From JAFLCM01 sp046154665 (GTDB taxonomy: Bacteria; Planctomycetota; Phycisphaerae; Phycisphaerales; UBA1924), in contig JBJXFG010000101.1 in assembly GCA_046154665.1 (NCBI GenBank), positions 33,085 to 97,084 on the forward strand: a stretch of DNA of 64,000 nucleotides. Direction: 5' to 3'. Positions 50,807 to 60,169 of the stretch are shown here, one piece after another; within the stretch, counting starts at the first letter, position 1; the number at the start of each line of letters is the position of its first letter. The notes under the pieces are model-generated. The model was given only the letters and a program-made list of their open reading frames with translations, did no database searches and was not told the DNA's origin. The translations under genes and the position numbers were made by a program.

Positions 50807-51538
50807 ATGCCCCCCACCACAACCACCGCCCCCGCCAACCCTCCGCGCCTCTACGACGGCGACGGCGACCGCCTCATGGTCGCCTCCGCTTTCGCCGACC
50901 GCGTCACCCTTCTCCCCGAGGCCCCCACCACCATCGACAAGGGCGGGCGCATCCGCATCCTCTGGGGGCAACAGATGCTCCCCGATCTCCTCGCTGGTCG
51001 CTACCGCGCCGTCATCTGCGGCGTCAACACCGAGGACAACTCCCACGGCGTCATCGCCCAGCTCGTCGACCTCGTTGAATCCTCGCAGTGGACCGCCCGC
51101 GGCGTCACCAGCTACGCCAAGATGTTCAGCGAGAGCGTGCAGATCCACGCCGCCGAGGACAAGGAGCCGTACGTCCTGAAGTTCGATCTCGACAGCATCC
51201 TGATCCTGGCGATGCTGAGGCCCAAGGGGCGCGACTGGTTCACGCTCGACGACATGTCGCGCGGCTTCAAGACGATCACGCGGATGCTGGCTGGCCGCAA
51301 GGAGCGCTTGCCCGTGGCGACGGTCAGCTTCCTCGGCGCCCGCTCGAACCGGCTGTACGAAGACGTCAGCGCCAAGCGCCCGCCAAGCTTCGAGACGGTT
51401 CTCCGCACGATGTACGAATCAGGCTTCCGAGGCGACGTCTACCCCGCGCCGCAGATGTGGAACATCGGCTCCATCGGCGTGTTCCCCAGCTACCCCTTCC
51501 CCGAAGGCCTCAAGACCATGCGTGAGGGCGGGCACTGA
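50807..51538 (+). CDS. Conserved-looking hypothetical protein
   Basis: The predicted protein is 243 residues, soluble and without signal or membrane segments. It contains IRILWGQQMLPDLLAGRYRA, VICGVNTEDNSHGVIAQLVD and PAPQMWNIGSIGVFPSYPFP. The central FDLDSILILAMLRPKGRDWF and a later FKTITRMLAGRKE give a mixed alpha/beta pattern. I do not recognise the family. High GC and regular codon use indicate a real gene. The ATG at 50807 is chosen because sequence upstream is non-coding in character. Confidence 0.6.
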   Translation: MPPTTTTAPANPPRLYDGDGDRLMVASAFADRVTLLPEAPTTIDKGGRIRILWGQQMLPDLLAGRYRAVICGVNTEDNSHGVIAQLVDLVESSQWTARGVTSYAKMFSESVQIHAAEDKEPYVLKFDLDSILILAMLRPKGRDWFTLDDMSRGFKTITRMLAGRKERLPVATVSFLGARSNRLYEDVSAKRPPSFETVLRTMYESGFRGDVYPAPQMWNIGSIGVFPSYPFPEGLKTMREGGH

Positions 51539-51566
51539 GCACCCGACCGCGAGAGGATTCGCCGCG

Positions 51567-51611
51567 GTGACGCGGAGGGCGCGGAGGAAGGCGAGGGCGT
51601 GGGAGTTGGGG
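51567..51611. repeat. Purine-rich 9-bp-periodic repeat (about 5 units)
   Basis: The units are GTGACGCGG, AGGGCGCGG, AGGAAGGCG, AGGGCGTGG and GAGTTGGGG, between the hypothetical gene and tRNA-Ser. Confidence 0.55.
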
Positions 51612-51795
51612 GAAAGGCGCGACGGTGTGGCGAGCACCGAAAGCTTCACCACCCCCGTTCCCCAAGACCATACACCCTACAAACTACACCCCATCCCCGA
51701 TCCACCAAGACCCCAAACGTTCACGGACGCGCGCCTTGATACCCGCGCCTCCGCAGTGAAAACGAACCAACCGCCGCGCCAGCGGCAAACATCCT

Positions 51796-51883
51796 GGTGA
51801 GGTGGCCGAGCGGCTGATGGCGCCGGTCTTGAAAACCGGTTTGGGCGAATAGTCCAACGGGGGTTCGAATCCCCCCCTCACCG
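51796..51883 (+). tRNA. tRNA-Ser (TGA anticodon)
   Basis: The 88-nt class II tRNA has acceptor GGTGAGG/CCTCACC, anticodon loop CTTGAAA between CCGGT and ACCGG, a long variable arm (TTTGGGCGAATAGTCCAA) and a GGTTCGAATCC-type T arm. Confidence 0.95.
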
Positions 51884-52023
51884 TTGCTCACACCCCGGTC
51901 CAACGATCCACTCGGATGATTCGCAATCCGGCGGGGACCTTTAAGTCGACTCGTCTCTCTCCCGCGCGGCGTCGCTCGATTATCGAACCCGATTCAGACC
52001 GAGCGCTTCGAGCTGGCACCCGC

Positions 52024-52060
52024 CAAAAAAAGCAAAAACGGCCCACATCAAAGGGGCCGT
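52024..52060 (-). terminator. Intrinsic terminator after tRNA-Asp
   Basis: On the minus strand ACGGCCC pairs with GGGCCGT around a 9-base loop (52038-52060), followed by TTTTTGCTTTTTTT. Confidence 0.85.
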
Positions 52061-52068
52061 TTCGCAAG

Positions 52069-52142
<74 letters not shown>

Positions 52143-52532
52143 AACACGTGGGATCCCCGCACGGAGCCAGCGCCGTTCTCGGCGTCGAATCCGTTTGGGG
52201 GGAGGGGAGTGTAGCCGGGGGTCTTCTTCTGTCAAGCGCCGCCCGCCGAGGCCGGTTTCTCGCGGCGGTTTCAGCCGTTTCCCAGCCGCCGCTCGCGCCG
52301 TGTGCGGGCCAAACGCATGGACGACGAGACTCTTCCACTGATCGGGCTTGCGATCCGTGCGTCGACCCGGCGAGCCGAGCGAACCATCGAGTCCTGGCAC
52401 CGTCGGCACTGACTCGAAGACGGGCCGGTGGCACATCTGATTGATCTTGCGTTCGCTCCGCCGCCGTGTGGCACCCCTGCGCTGTCGGGTCTATACTCCC
52501 CTCCACAACAGGCCCTTTTGGGCCGCTGGTAC
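52143..52532. other. 390-base gap between tRNA-Asp and tRNA-Val
   Basis: No supportable gene is seen. Open frames here are Arg/Pro-rich and one leftward frame runs straight through tRNA-Asp. A CTTTTGTTGT-like AT-rich patch just before tRNA-Val may belong to its promoter, but this is not certain. Confidence 0.5.
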
Positions 52533-52606
52533 GGGCGATTGGCGCAGTTGGCTAGCGCGCATCCTTGACATGGATGAGGTCACTGGTTCGAGTCCAGTAT
52601 CGCTCA
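52533..52606 (+). tRNA. tRNA-Val (GAC anticodon)
   Basis: The 74-nt cloverleaf has acceptor GGGCGAT/ATCGCTC, D stem GCGC/GCGC, anticodon arm CATCC-TTGACAT-GGATG and T arm ACTGG-TTCGAGT-CCAGT. Confidence 0.95.
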
Positions 52607-52778
52607 CTTTTTCGCGGGCAAGACGTGGGGTACTGAGCGAGCGCGGGCGTGCCCTGCAGCCCTCGCGGAGCCCGCCGGGGGGTCGGCGAAGTGACGGACG
52701 ATTTTCCAGAGAGGCCTGCACGCGGAAGCTGACCGGCCTCCGCGCCGTTGGTTTGAGCGACGACATTGTTCGTCCGCC

Positions 52779-52802
52779 GGCCCTCGCTCACGCTTCGGGT
52801 TC
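52779..52802. repeat. Solo REP arm (CCCTCGCTCACGCTTCGGGTT)
   Basis: This is a single arm of the GCTCACGCT family, between tRNA-Val and the 3' end of the leftward haloperoxidase-like gene. An almost identical arm ends the window at 63955-63983. Confidence 0.6.
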
Positions 52803-52828
52803 ATCTCGGCACCCCGAACCCGCGCCTC

Positions 52829-54121
52829 TCACCGACGACGCCGCAGCGCCATCAGCCCGCCCAGCGCCACCACCGCGCCCACGCCCGGCGTGGGAACCTG
52901 CAAGAAGTTCGCGTACGCCTGGGCCCCGACCAACGCGCCCGAGACCAGGCCCGCGGTGTTGTCGAACTGCCAGTGGATGCCGCCGTAAATCCGGCTCTGC
53001 CCCGCTTCCGCCGCCGCGCCGGTGAAGCTGTTGAAGCTCCGCGTCACGTCGGTGAGCCCGAGCGAAGCATCGGTGACGGTGAGCGAGAAGTTGGTCGCGT
53101 CGCCGAACATCGCCGCCAGCACCGCCGCGCTCGCCGACGAGAACGTGCTGTGCCCGGAGGTGTACGCCTGGAACTGCGGCGTCGTCAGCAGCGGGGTCCA
53201 GCTCGGGTCCTCCATCGCGCGGATCCCCGTTACCGGGCGGAAATAGTCGTAGTGGAACTTCATGTCCCAAGAGGTGATGGCCGCGTCGGCGGTGGCCATG
53301 TTCAGCACCGCGAACAGCCTGAGGTTGTCGTCGAAGCTCGTCGAGTTCTGCCCCGACACCACCTGCGCGATGTTGTTCCACATCCCCGGGGGCGTGACCG
53401 TTCCGCCGCCGGCGGCCCAGAACTTGGCGATCTCGGTCTGGTCCGCCGTGCGCGTGGCGCTGGTGGCGCTGCCGAGTTCCTTCACTTCGTTGTACGCCGC
53501 GACGAACTCGGACGATCCGGGCAACGCCGGTGCGCCCTGGCGGAACTGCGACGGGCCGCTCATCGTCCAGGGTTGCACGAGACAGAACTGATTGAACAGC
53601 GGCGTCGCCGAACCGCCGGTGGGCTTCCAGCTTGTCGGCTGGTTGCCCGGAGTCCACGGCGTCGGGGCGCTCGAACCATCGTTGGCCCGGTGGGCCAGGA
53701 AGTTCGAGGCGACCGTCGAGCCCAGGGCCACGCCGTCATCGCGTGACTGGCCCGGTGCGATCGATGAAAGGTGTGTAGCGAGCTTCGCGTCGAACGTCGC
53801 CGCCTGCGAGGGGTACAACGTCGCCAGCACGTTGCGGGCGGCCTGCGCCACCGCGGCCTCACGCGATGCACCCGTCGGCGCGACGGGGATCGGCAGGTAC
53901 GACTGACGCGTCTTGGTCACCGCGTTGTTCGCGTCGTACATCGCCGTGTGCATCAGCGCCAGCGCCCGCGACGCGAAGGGCGGCGGCGTCGAGCCCGACT
54001 TGATCGCGTTCAGCGCCGTCGTGTTCCATTCGGTCACGATGTCACCGTGGGCCGATCCGGCCCCGGCGAGCGAGACAACCACGGCGATCAAACCAGCATC
54101 CGCAGTGCGACGAGCGTTCAT
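52829..54121 (-). CDS. Secreted PAP2/vanadium-haloperoxidase-like protein with PEP-CTERM-like tail
   Basis: The predicted protein is 430 residues. The signal peptide is followed by a helical domain with the three phosphatase/haloperoxidase signatures in order: KFHYDYFRP (K-x6-RP), QAYTSGHSTFSSA (the SGH motif) and SRIYGGIHWQFD (SR-x5-H). The C terminus is VPTPGVGAVVALGGLMALRR plus two Arg, a PEP-CTERM-type tail normally processed by an exosortase. The enzyme acts outside the cytoplasm, either on phosphate esters or as a vanadium-dependent haloperoxidase; the sequence alone does not say which. The ATG at 54121 has AAGGAG upstream. Confidence 0.85.
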   Translation of the reverse strand: MNARRTADAGLIAVVVSLAGAGSAHGDIVTEWNTTALNAIKSGSTPPPFASRALALMHTAMYDANNAVTKTRQSYLPIPVAPTGASREAAVAQAARNVLATLYPSQAATFDAKLATHLSSIAPGQSRDDGVALGSTVASNFLAHRANDGSSAPTPWTPGNQPTSWKPTGGSATPLFNQFCLVQPWTMSGPSQFRQGAPALPGSSEFVAAYNEVKELGSATSATRTADQTEIAKFWAAGGGTVTPPGMWNNIAQVVSGQNSTSFDDNLRLFAVLNMATADAAITSWDMKFHYDYFRPVTGIRAMEDPSWTPLLTTPQFQAYTSGHSTFSSASAAVLAAMFGDATNFSLTVTDASLGLTDVTRSFNSFTGAAAEAGQSRIYGGIHWQFDNTAGLVSGALVGAQAYANFLQVPTPGVGAVVALGGLMALRRRR

Positions 54122-54363
54122 GTCTGACTCCTTGTGAACGACAGAAAGGGCGCCCCCGCGCTGTGCCACGTCGGAAGCGAAACCGGCTCGAAGCGCCGGC
54201 GTTGAAGCATGACACAACGCCGACGGTCGTCAACTCTTGCCGAGGGAAAAAGCCCGATTCTGGCCAGCCATCCCGCTACAGGCGATACCCGCGTCAGGGC
54301 TGGCATCTCGGGGCGGGATTGGTTAGGGTGGTCACGACGGCCCTACCGGACCGTCCTTGCTTT

Positions 54364-56235
54364 ATGGACTCGATCTGGCTCATCATCGGTTCGCTGGCCG
54401 CGTTCGCGATCGCGTACCGCCTCTACGGCGCCTTTCTCGCCGCGAAGGTCGCCGCGCTCGACGACGCACGCGCCACACCCGCGAACCGCCTCAACGACGG
54501 CGTCGACTACCACCCCACCAACCAGTGGGTGCTCTTCGGGCACCACTTCGCAGCCATCGCCGGACCCGGGCCGCTGATCGGCCCCGTGATGGCGGCCCAG
54601 TGGGGCTATCTCCCCGGGTTTGTTTGGATCCTCATCGGCGCGTGCCTCGCCGGTGCGGTGCATGACTTCGTCATCCTCTGGGCCAGCGTGCGCGAGGACG
54701 GCCTGAGCCTGCCGCAGATCGCGCGGCGCACGATGGGCCCGACGGCGGGGCTGATCACCAGCATCGCAACCTTGTTCATCATCGTGTGCTCGCTCGCCAG
54801 TGTCGCGTCGGTGGTGGTGCATGCACTGGCCGACAGCGCGTGGGGCATGTTCACCATCATTCTCACCATCCCCGCCGCGCTCATCACAGGCCTGTGGATG
54901 TACCGCATCCGCCCCGGAAAGGTCGTCGAGGCCTCGGCCATCGGCGTCGTCATCGTCCTGCTGGGCGTCGTGCTCGGACGCCCCTTCGCCGAGTCCTCGT
55001 GGGGACACACGCTGGTCTTCAGCGAGAAGACCCTCAGCCTGATGCTGCCGGCCTATGCGCTCATCGCCGGCATCCTCCCCGTGTGGGTCCTCATGTGCCC
55101 GCGCGACTATCTCAGCTCGTACATGAAGATCGGCGTTATGGCCGTCCTCGGAGCGGGCCTCATCATCGCCAACCCCGAACTCAAAATGCCCGCGACAACT
55201 CCGTTTGGCAACGGCGGCGGGCCCGTGGTCGCCGGCACCGTCTGGCCCTACGTCTGCATCACCATCATGTGCGGTGCCATCTCAGGCTTCCACGCCCTCA
55301 TCGCCAGCGGCACCACGCCCAAGATGATCTCGAAAGAACGCCACATCCGCCCGGTGGGTTACGGCGCGATGGTCGTTGAGGGGTTCGTCGCCGTCACCGC
55401 GCTCGTCGCCGCCTGCGCCCTGCACCCCGGCGACTACTTCGCCATCAACGCCCCCGCCAACGAGACCACCCGCGCCATCATCGCCGCCCAGCAAGAAGCC
55501 GGCTGGGACCTCGCCCCCAAAGAACTCCGCGAACTCGAAGCCGAAGTCGGCGAAAGGCTGGAAAACCGCCCCGGCGGCGCCGTCACCCTCGCCGTCGGAA
55601 TGGCCAAGGTCTTCGCCAGCCTCCCCGGCCTGCACGGCCTGATGAGCTACTGGTACCACTTCGTCATCATGTTCGAGGCCCTGTTCATCCTCACGCTGCT
55701 CGAAACCGGGACGCGCGTGGCGCGGTTTGTCGTTCAGGAGATGGGGGAGAAGGAAAGCAGGGATCAAGGCACGGAGGCACAGAGGCGCGAAGTGGCTGAT
55801 GCCGGCGCTGCCGTGAAGCGTTCGGTCAGTTGGCCCGTGAATGTCGCGCTGAGCTTCCTCGTCTGCGGCGCGTGGGGCTACCTGCTCTACCGCGGCGACC
55901 TCAAAACCCTCTGGCTCATGCTGGGCATCGCCAATCAGTTGCTGGCCTGCATCGCACTCGCCGTCGGCACCACCTACCTGCTGCTCCGCGCGCAGAAGCG
56001 CCGCTACGCGCTCTGCACGGCGATCCCCATGGTCTTCGTCCTCTTCACCACGCTGTGGGCCAGCATCGGCAGCATCGGCCGCTGGTGGGACCGCATCGAC
56101 GCCCCCGCCACGACCCCCGCCGAGGCGTTCTATCTCCGCCTCATCGTCGTGCTCGGCTGCGTGATGCTGGGGTTGACAGTGATCATCGCCGGCCTGGCCG
56201 TGCGCCGGTGGGTGCAGATTCTGCGGGGCCGCTGA
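54364..56235 (+). CDS. cstA: Carbon starvation protein CstA (pyruvate/peptide transporter family)
   Basis: The predicted protein is 623 residues with about 16 membrane helices. CstA hallmarks are present: LNDGVDYHPTNQWVLFGHHF, AAIAGPGPLIGPVMAAQWGY, GAVHDFVILWASVREDG, GAISGFHALIASGTTPKM and MFEALFILTLLETGTRVARF. CstA transporters import pyruvate or peptides under carbon limitation. A hydrophilic cytoplasmic loop near residues 461-480 (EKESRDQGTEAQRREVADAG) is encoded by a purine-rich 9-bp-periodic repeat. The ATG at 54364 fits the family start MDSIWLIIGSLAAF. The gene is divergent from the haloperoxidase-like gene. Confidence 0.93.
   Translation: MDSIWLIIGSLAAFAIAYRLYGAFLAAKVAALDDARATPANRLNDGVDYHPTNQWVLFGHHFAAIAGPGPLIGPVMAAQWGYLPGFVWILIGACLAGAVHDFVILWASVREDGLSLPQIARRTMGPTAGLITSIATLFIIVCSLASVASVVVHALADSAWGMFTIILTIPAALITGLWMYRIRPGKVVEASAIGVVIVLLGVVLGRPFAESSWGHTLVFSEKTLSLMLPAYALIAGILPVWVLMCPRDYLSSYMKIGVMAVLGAGLIIANPELKMPATTPFGNGGGPVVAGTVWPYVCITIMCGAISGFHALIASGTTPKMISKERHIRPVGYGAMVVEGFVAVTALVAACALHPGDYFAINAPANETTRAIIAAQQEAGWDLAPKELRELEAEVGERLENRPGGAVTLAVGMAKVFASLPGLHGLMSYWYHFVIMFEALFILTLLETGTRVARFVVQEMGEKESRDQGTEAQRREVADAGAAVKRSVSWPVNVALSFLVCGAWGYLLYRGDLKTLWLMLGIANQLLACIALAVGTTYLLLRAQKRRYALCTAIPMVFVLFTTLWASIGSIGRWWDRIDAPATTPAEAFYLRLIVVLGCVMLGLTVIIAGLAVRRWVQILRGR
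55754..55798. repeat. Purine-rich 9-bp-periodic repeat, in frame within cstA
   Basis: The clearest units are ATCAAGGCA, CGGAGGCAC, AGAGGCGCG and AAGTGGCTG, encoding a charged loop between membrane helices. Because the unit is 9 bases, unit gain or loss keeps the reading frame. Confidence 0.5.
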
Positions 56236-56257
56236 CGCGCGAGCTACCCTCCCCGCC

Positions 56258-57721
56258 GTGGTGCAACTGCTGCTCATCCTGTGCATCGGCACGCTCGTAG
56301 GCCACGACGCCGTACACATGCAATCCAGCGCCGCCGCAGAGCCCCACGCGTGGTCATGGCCGTCGTTTCTCGGCACCGTCGGCCCCATGGCCATGGCCTG
56401 CATCATCACCCACGCCTTCATTTTCTGGTGCGGACGCCGACTCGACGACACCGGCGTCGCCATCCACATCATCCGCGCCGAGCGCGCCGTCAACCTGCTC
56501 CGCCTCGCGCTCGCCGCCGCGTTCGTCTACGGCGTCACCTCCCTCGGCTGGTCCTCGTGCATCCGCGGCATCACCGGCGACCTCCCCGCCATCGACGAGC
56601 TGCTCTGCCTCACGCCCGTGCTGCTGGGGCTGTGTTCCGGCTGGGCGTCGTTCCACGCGATCGACCGGCGCCTCCGTGAAGCCGCGCTCATGGGCGTGCT
56701 GGATTCATCGGAACCGCTCACGCCGCTGCCCGGCGTCGTGCCCTACGTCCTCGATCAGTTCCGGCACCAGGTGCTCATCCTGCTGGTGCCGATGCTCGCC
56801 ATCAGCGCGTGGAGCGAGGCCGTCACCCTCGGCGCCAACGCGATCGCCGCGGAAAGCCCTGAAATCGTGCGGCAAGCGTGGGCGAGCTGGGTCCTGTCGA
56901 TCGCGCAGTTCGCCGGGGTGATCCTGGTGCTCGGCCTGATGCCGCTGGGTCTGCGTCATGTGTGGCGCACCTCGCCGCTGGGCGACGGCCCGCTGCATCG
57001 CCAGCTCAGCGCGCTGTGTCAGCGTCAGCGTGTGCGCTGCCGGGGCTTCCTCGTGTGGCACACGCACACCGGAATGATCAACGGCGCGCTGGTGGGCATC
57101 CTGCCGTGGGCGCGGTACATCCTGCTCACCGACGCGCTGCTGGAGCGCATGCCGCCCAACGAAGTCGAAGCGGTGATGGCCCACGAGGTCGGCCACGCGG
57201 CACGCCGACACATCCCGTGGATGGGCGCGGCGGTGATCGTCTCCAGCGCTATCGCCTACGCCGCTCTCACGGCGTTCGCACCGCAGGTGTTGCCCGCCTG
57301 GGCCTACGCCACGCTGGGCACCGGCGAACGCGTCGGCCCCGAGTTCCCGCTCGCGCTGATCGTCGGCCTGCTCATCTTTGGCTGGGTCAGCCGGAGGTTC
57401 GAGCGCCAGGCTGACGCCTTCGCCGCCCAGCACCTCAGCGGATGGTCCGCGCGCCGTCCCGGCTCCGAGCCAGCCCCCGCCATCGACCCGCACGCCTGCG
57501 AGGCCATGGCCGACGCCTTGCGCCGCGTCGCACGGCTCGCCCGCATCGACGCGCGGAAGTTCACCTTCCGCCACGGCAGCATCGCCTCACGCATCGACGC
57601 CGTCCGCGCCCTCGCGGGCCGCCCCGCCGATGGGTTGCCGATCGACCGCACCGTGCGCCGCATGAAGGCCGTGACCGCAATGGGCGTGGTGGTGACCATG
57701 GCGCTGGTGTTCTTCGAGTGA
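56258..57721 (+). CDS. M48-family integral membrane metallopeptidase
   Basis: The predicted protein is 487 residues with several membrane helices in the first 250 residues (WPSFLGTVGPMAMACIITHA, SIAQFAGVILVLGLMPLGLR). The zinc site is MAHEVGHAARRHIPWMG near residue 308, with the third ligand in SRRFERQADAFAAQHL near 380. This is the HtpX/Ste24-like M48 arrangement, used in membrane-protein quality control. A further helix closes the C terminus. The start is a GTG at 56258, only 22 bases after cstA, so the two genes probably share a transcript. Substrates are unknown. Confidence 0.88.
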   Translation: MVQLLLILCIGTLVGHDAVHMQSSAAAEPHAWSWPSFLGTVGPMAMACIITHAFIFWCGRRLDDTGVAIHIIRAERAVNLLRLALAAAFVYGVTSLGWSSCIRGITGDLPAIDELLCLTPVLLGLCSGWASFHAIDRRLREAALMGVLDSSEPLTPLPGVVPYVLDQFRHQVLILLVPMLAISAWSEAVTLGANAIAAESPEIVRQAWASWVLSIAQFAGVILVLGLMPLGLRHVWRTSPLGDGPLHRQLSALCQRQRVRCRGFLVWHTHTGMINGALVGILPWARYILLTDALLERMPPNEVEAVMAHEVGHAARRHIPWMGAAVIVSSAIAYAALTAFAPQVLPAWAYATLGTGERVGPEFPLALIVGLLIFGWVSRRFERQADAFAAQHLSGWSARRPGSEPAPAIDPHACEAMADALRRVARLARIDARKFTFRHGSIASRIDAVRALAGRPADGLPIDRTVRRMKAVTAMGVVVTMALVFFE

Positions 57722-57790
57722 GCCCCCGAAAAACGACCCCCACGTCAGCGAGTGGGGCATTGCGTGCCGATGTTCCGCGCGTCATCGCGT

Positions 57791-57816
57791 ACCCGTCGCT
57801 CACGCTCCGGGCTCGT
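57791..57816. repeat. Solo REP arm (ACCCGTCGCTCACGCTCCGG)
   Basis: This single arm matches the right arm of the element at 11103-11131. It lies between the convergent M48 and YqaE-like genes. Confidence 0.6.
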
Positions 57817-57840
57817 TGTTCGGACGACCACCCTCGCCAC

Positions 57841-58011
57841 TCAAGCCTTCACATCCCCGAGCACGACGATCAGCGCATGGATCATCCCCGGCACCGCGAA
57901 CAGCAGGCACAGGACAATGTTGATCCACAGGTGCTTGGTCGCCCCGACCTTGAGAAACACCGCCACCGGCGGCAGCAGGATCGCCAACAGGACCATGAGA
58001 AGGGTCTTCAT
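57841..58011 (-). CDS. YqaE/Pmp3-type small hydrophobic membrane protein
   Basis: The predicted protein is 56 residues: MKTLLMVLLAILLPPVAVFL, a short polar turn with KVGATKHLWIN, then IVLCLLFAVPGMIHALIVVL and GDVKA. The PPxxVFL and WIN...PGxIHA positions are diagnostic of the YqaE/Pmp3 proteolipid family (UPF0057), two-helix proteins found from bacteria to plants and linked to salt or cold stress and membrane potential. The ATG at 58011 has no clear Shine-Dalgarno sequence. It is divergent from the subtilase at 58190. Confidence 0.85.
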   Translation of the reverse strand: MKTLLMVLLAILLPPVAVFLKVGATKHLWINIVLCLLFAVPGMIHALIVVLGDVKA

Positions 58012-58189
58012 ACCCGCCAGTGTCGCCGCGCGGGGCCGACGCCGTCAAACGCGCGCGTTTCTTGCCGAAGCGCTTTGCAAGCGGTGAAGCGCGGGCCGAC
58101 GATTCCCATACCAGTCCAACTTTGCCGCGCCGCCCTAGCATCCGCCCAACTTTTTCCGTTCCCCCGACGCCCATCCCGGAGCCTTGCCC

Positions 58190-60097
58190 ATGCCCCGCAA
58201 CGAACTTCGCCGCCTCGTCCCCGCCGCCCTCGTCGTGCTCGCCGGCGTGGTTCTGGCCGGACCCCTGTCCGCCCCGGCGTGGGCCGAGCCCGCCGCGAAG
58301 AAGGTCGTCAAGACCGCCGACGACCTGCCGCGCCACACCTACAAGATCGACGGCAAGGCCAGCGCGTTCATCGACGACACCGCCAAGATGGGCGCGCTGA
58401 TGACCCAGCTCCGCAAGGACCTCGAGTCCGCGCTCGCCGAGTATGACATCCAGGACCCCACCACGCTGCAAGGCTACCTCTCGTCGCTGCAGAGCATCGC
58501 GCTGCTCGAAGGGCGCGACCAGGACGCGCTCTCGTTCATCGACCGCATCAAGGAACTCGAAACCAAGCAGGCCCAGAAGCTCGTCACCGGCACGGTGCAG
58601 CGGGCCGTCGTTGCTTCCCGCGCCGTCGCGAGTGACCGGGCCGCCGCCACTCTGAAGGCCGAGCTCGACAAGCAGCTCCGCGCCCTGCCCTTTGACAAGA
58701 TCCGCGAGATCATCAAGTCGCGCAAGAGCCAGATGGAGATCGCCACCGCCGACCTCGTCCGCGGCCAGCTCCAGTCGCAGCTCGACCCCGTCGTCGAATC
58801 CACCAACGGCGAGATCTCCAGCGACATCGCCCGCCAGATGGTCCAGCTCGCCTTCGCCCTCCGCGTCGTGCTGCCCAACCGCGTGTCGATGCTCGAGGTC
58901 TACACCAAGCTCCTCGCCGACAACACCACCGAAGCCAGGGACATCTGGCAAGAACGCGCCGCCAACCTCTCCGAGTCCGCCGGCCTCACCCCCGTCGTCG
59001 TCGGCGTGTGGGATTCCGGCGTCGATACCTCCATCTTCACCGATCGCCTCTTCACCAACGCGGCCGAAACCCCCAACGGCAAGGACGACGACAACAACGG
59101 GTTCATCGACGACCTCCACGGCATCGCCTTCAACCTCGATGCCCAGCCCGTCCCCAGCCTGCTGTTCCCGATGGACAACCTCAAGACCCCGCTCGAGACC
59201 ATCCAGAAGCATTCGGCGGGCATGAGCGATCTGCAGTCCAACATTGACTCGCCCGAGGCCCGCGCCGCCCGCGACTACATCCGATCACTCAAGCCCGAAG
59301 ACGTCGGCACCTTCCTCGAAGACCTCGGCCAGTGGGGCAACTACATGCACGGCACCCACGTCGCCGGTATCGCCGCCGAGGGCAACCCCGCCGCCCGCAT
59401 CCTCACCGCCCGCATCGAGTTCGACTACCGCAACATCCCCCTGCACGCCCCGTCGGTCGAGCGCGCCAAGACCGACGCCGCCGCCGCCCAGAAGTCGGTC
59501 GATTACTTCAAGGCCCACGGCGTGCGCGTCGTCAACATGTCGTGGGGCGGCTCACGCGAGGACATCGAAAACGCCCTCGAACAGAAGGGCGTCGGCAAGA
59601 CCGCGGAAGAGCGCGCCGCGATGTCGCGCGAGATCTTCGGCATCATGAAGGACGGCCTCGACGCCGCCATCAAGTCCGCCCCGGACATCCTCTTCATCGC
59701 CGCCGCCGGCAACTCAAACAACGACTCGCAGTTCAGCGAGATGGTCCCCAGCGGGCTCACCGCGCCGAACATGATCACCATCGGCGCTGTCGACCAGTCG
59801 GGCAAGCCCACCGGCTTCACCACCTTCGGCAAAAACGTCGCCCTCTACGCCAGCGGATACCAGGTCGACAGCTACGTCCCCGGCGGCAAGCGCGAACGCG
59901 CCAGCGGCACCAGCATGGCCGCCCCCCAGGTCGCCAACCTCGCAGGCAAGCTCTTCGCGATTGACCCGAAGCTGACCGCCGACGACGCCGTGAAGCTGAT
60001 CACCAAAACCGCCGACCCGATGCCGGGCGAAAACCCCGGGCGATTCCTCATCAACCCGAAAAACGCGGTGGAAGAGGCGATCAAGGCGCGGGATTGA
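58190..60097 (+). CDS. Secreted S8 subtilisin-like protease with long N-terminal helical region
   Basis: The predicted protein is 635 residues. A signal peptide (LVPAALVVLAGVVLAGPLSA) is followed by about 230 residues of mostly helical sequence. The protease domain follows: Asp in VVVGVWDSGVDTSIF near residue 274, His in MHGTHVAGIAAEGN near 388, oxyanion Asn in AAAGNSNNDS and Ser in ASGTSMAAPQVANL near 573. An insert between Asp and His contains a Ca-binding-like GKDDDNNGFIDD loop. Unlike the subtilase at 32277 there is no dockerin-like tail. The ATG at 58190 has GGAG upstream. It may be exported to the periplasm or outside. Confidence 0.9.
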   Translation: MPRNELRRLVPAALVVLAGVVLAGPLSAPAWAEPAAKKVVKTADDLPRHTYKIDGKASAFIDDTAKMGALMTQLRKDLESALAEYDIQDPTTLQGYLSSLQSIALLEGRDQDALSFIDRIKELETKQAQKLVTGTVQRAVVASRAVASDRAAATLKAELDKQLRALPFDKIREIIKSRKSQMEIATADLVRGQLQSQLDPVVESTNGEISSDIARQMVQLAFALRVVLPNRVSMLEVYTKLLADNTTEARDIWQERAANLSESAGLTPVVVGVWDSGVDTSIFTDRLFTNAAETPNGKDDDNNGFIDDLHGIAFNLDAQPVPSLLFPMDNLKTPLETIQKHSAGMSDLQSNIDSPEARAARDYIRSLKPEDVGTFLEDLGQWGNYMHGTHVAGIAAEGNPAARILTARIEFDYRNIPLHAPSVERAKTDAAAAQKSVDYFKAHGVRVVNMSWGGSREDIENALEQKGVGKTAEERAAMSREIFGIMKDGLDAAIKSAPDILFIAAAGNSNNDSQFSEMVPSGLTAPNMITIGAVDQSGKPTGFTTFGKNVALYASGYQVDSYVPGGKRERASGTSMAAPQVANLAGKLFAIDPKLTADDAVKLITKTADPMPGENPGRFLINPKNAVEEAIKARD

Positions 60098-60109
60098 ACA
60101 AGATCCGTG

Positions 60110-60169
60110 GTGATTTGAGGCCTTCGGACGCCTGACCTTCGGCTCTGCGAAGGTCAGGGTTCAAATCAC
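60110..60169. terminator. Two-tier hairpin between convergent genes, probable bidirectional terminator
   Basis: The outer pair is GTGATTTGA (60110-60118) with TCAAATCAC (60161-60169). The inner pair is CCTGACCTTC (60131-60140) with GAAGGTCAGG (60149-60158). It lies just after the subtilase stop and overlaps the last codons of the kinase gene. No T-run is present, so termination is inferred from position and stem strength. Confidence 0.5.
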
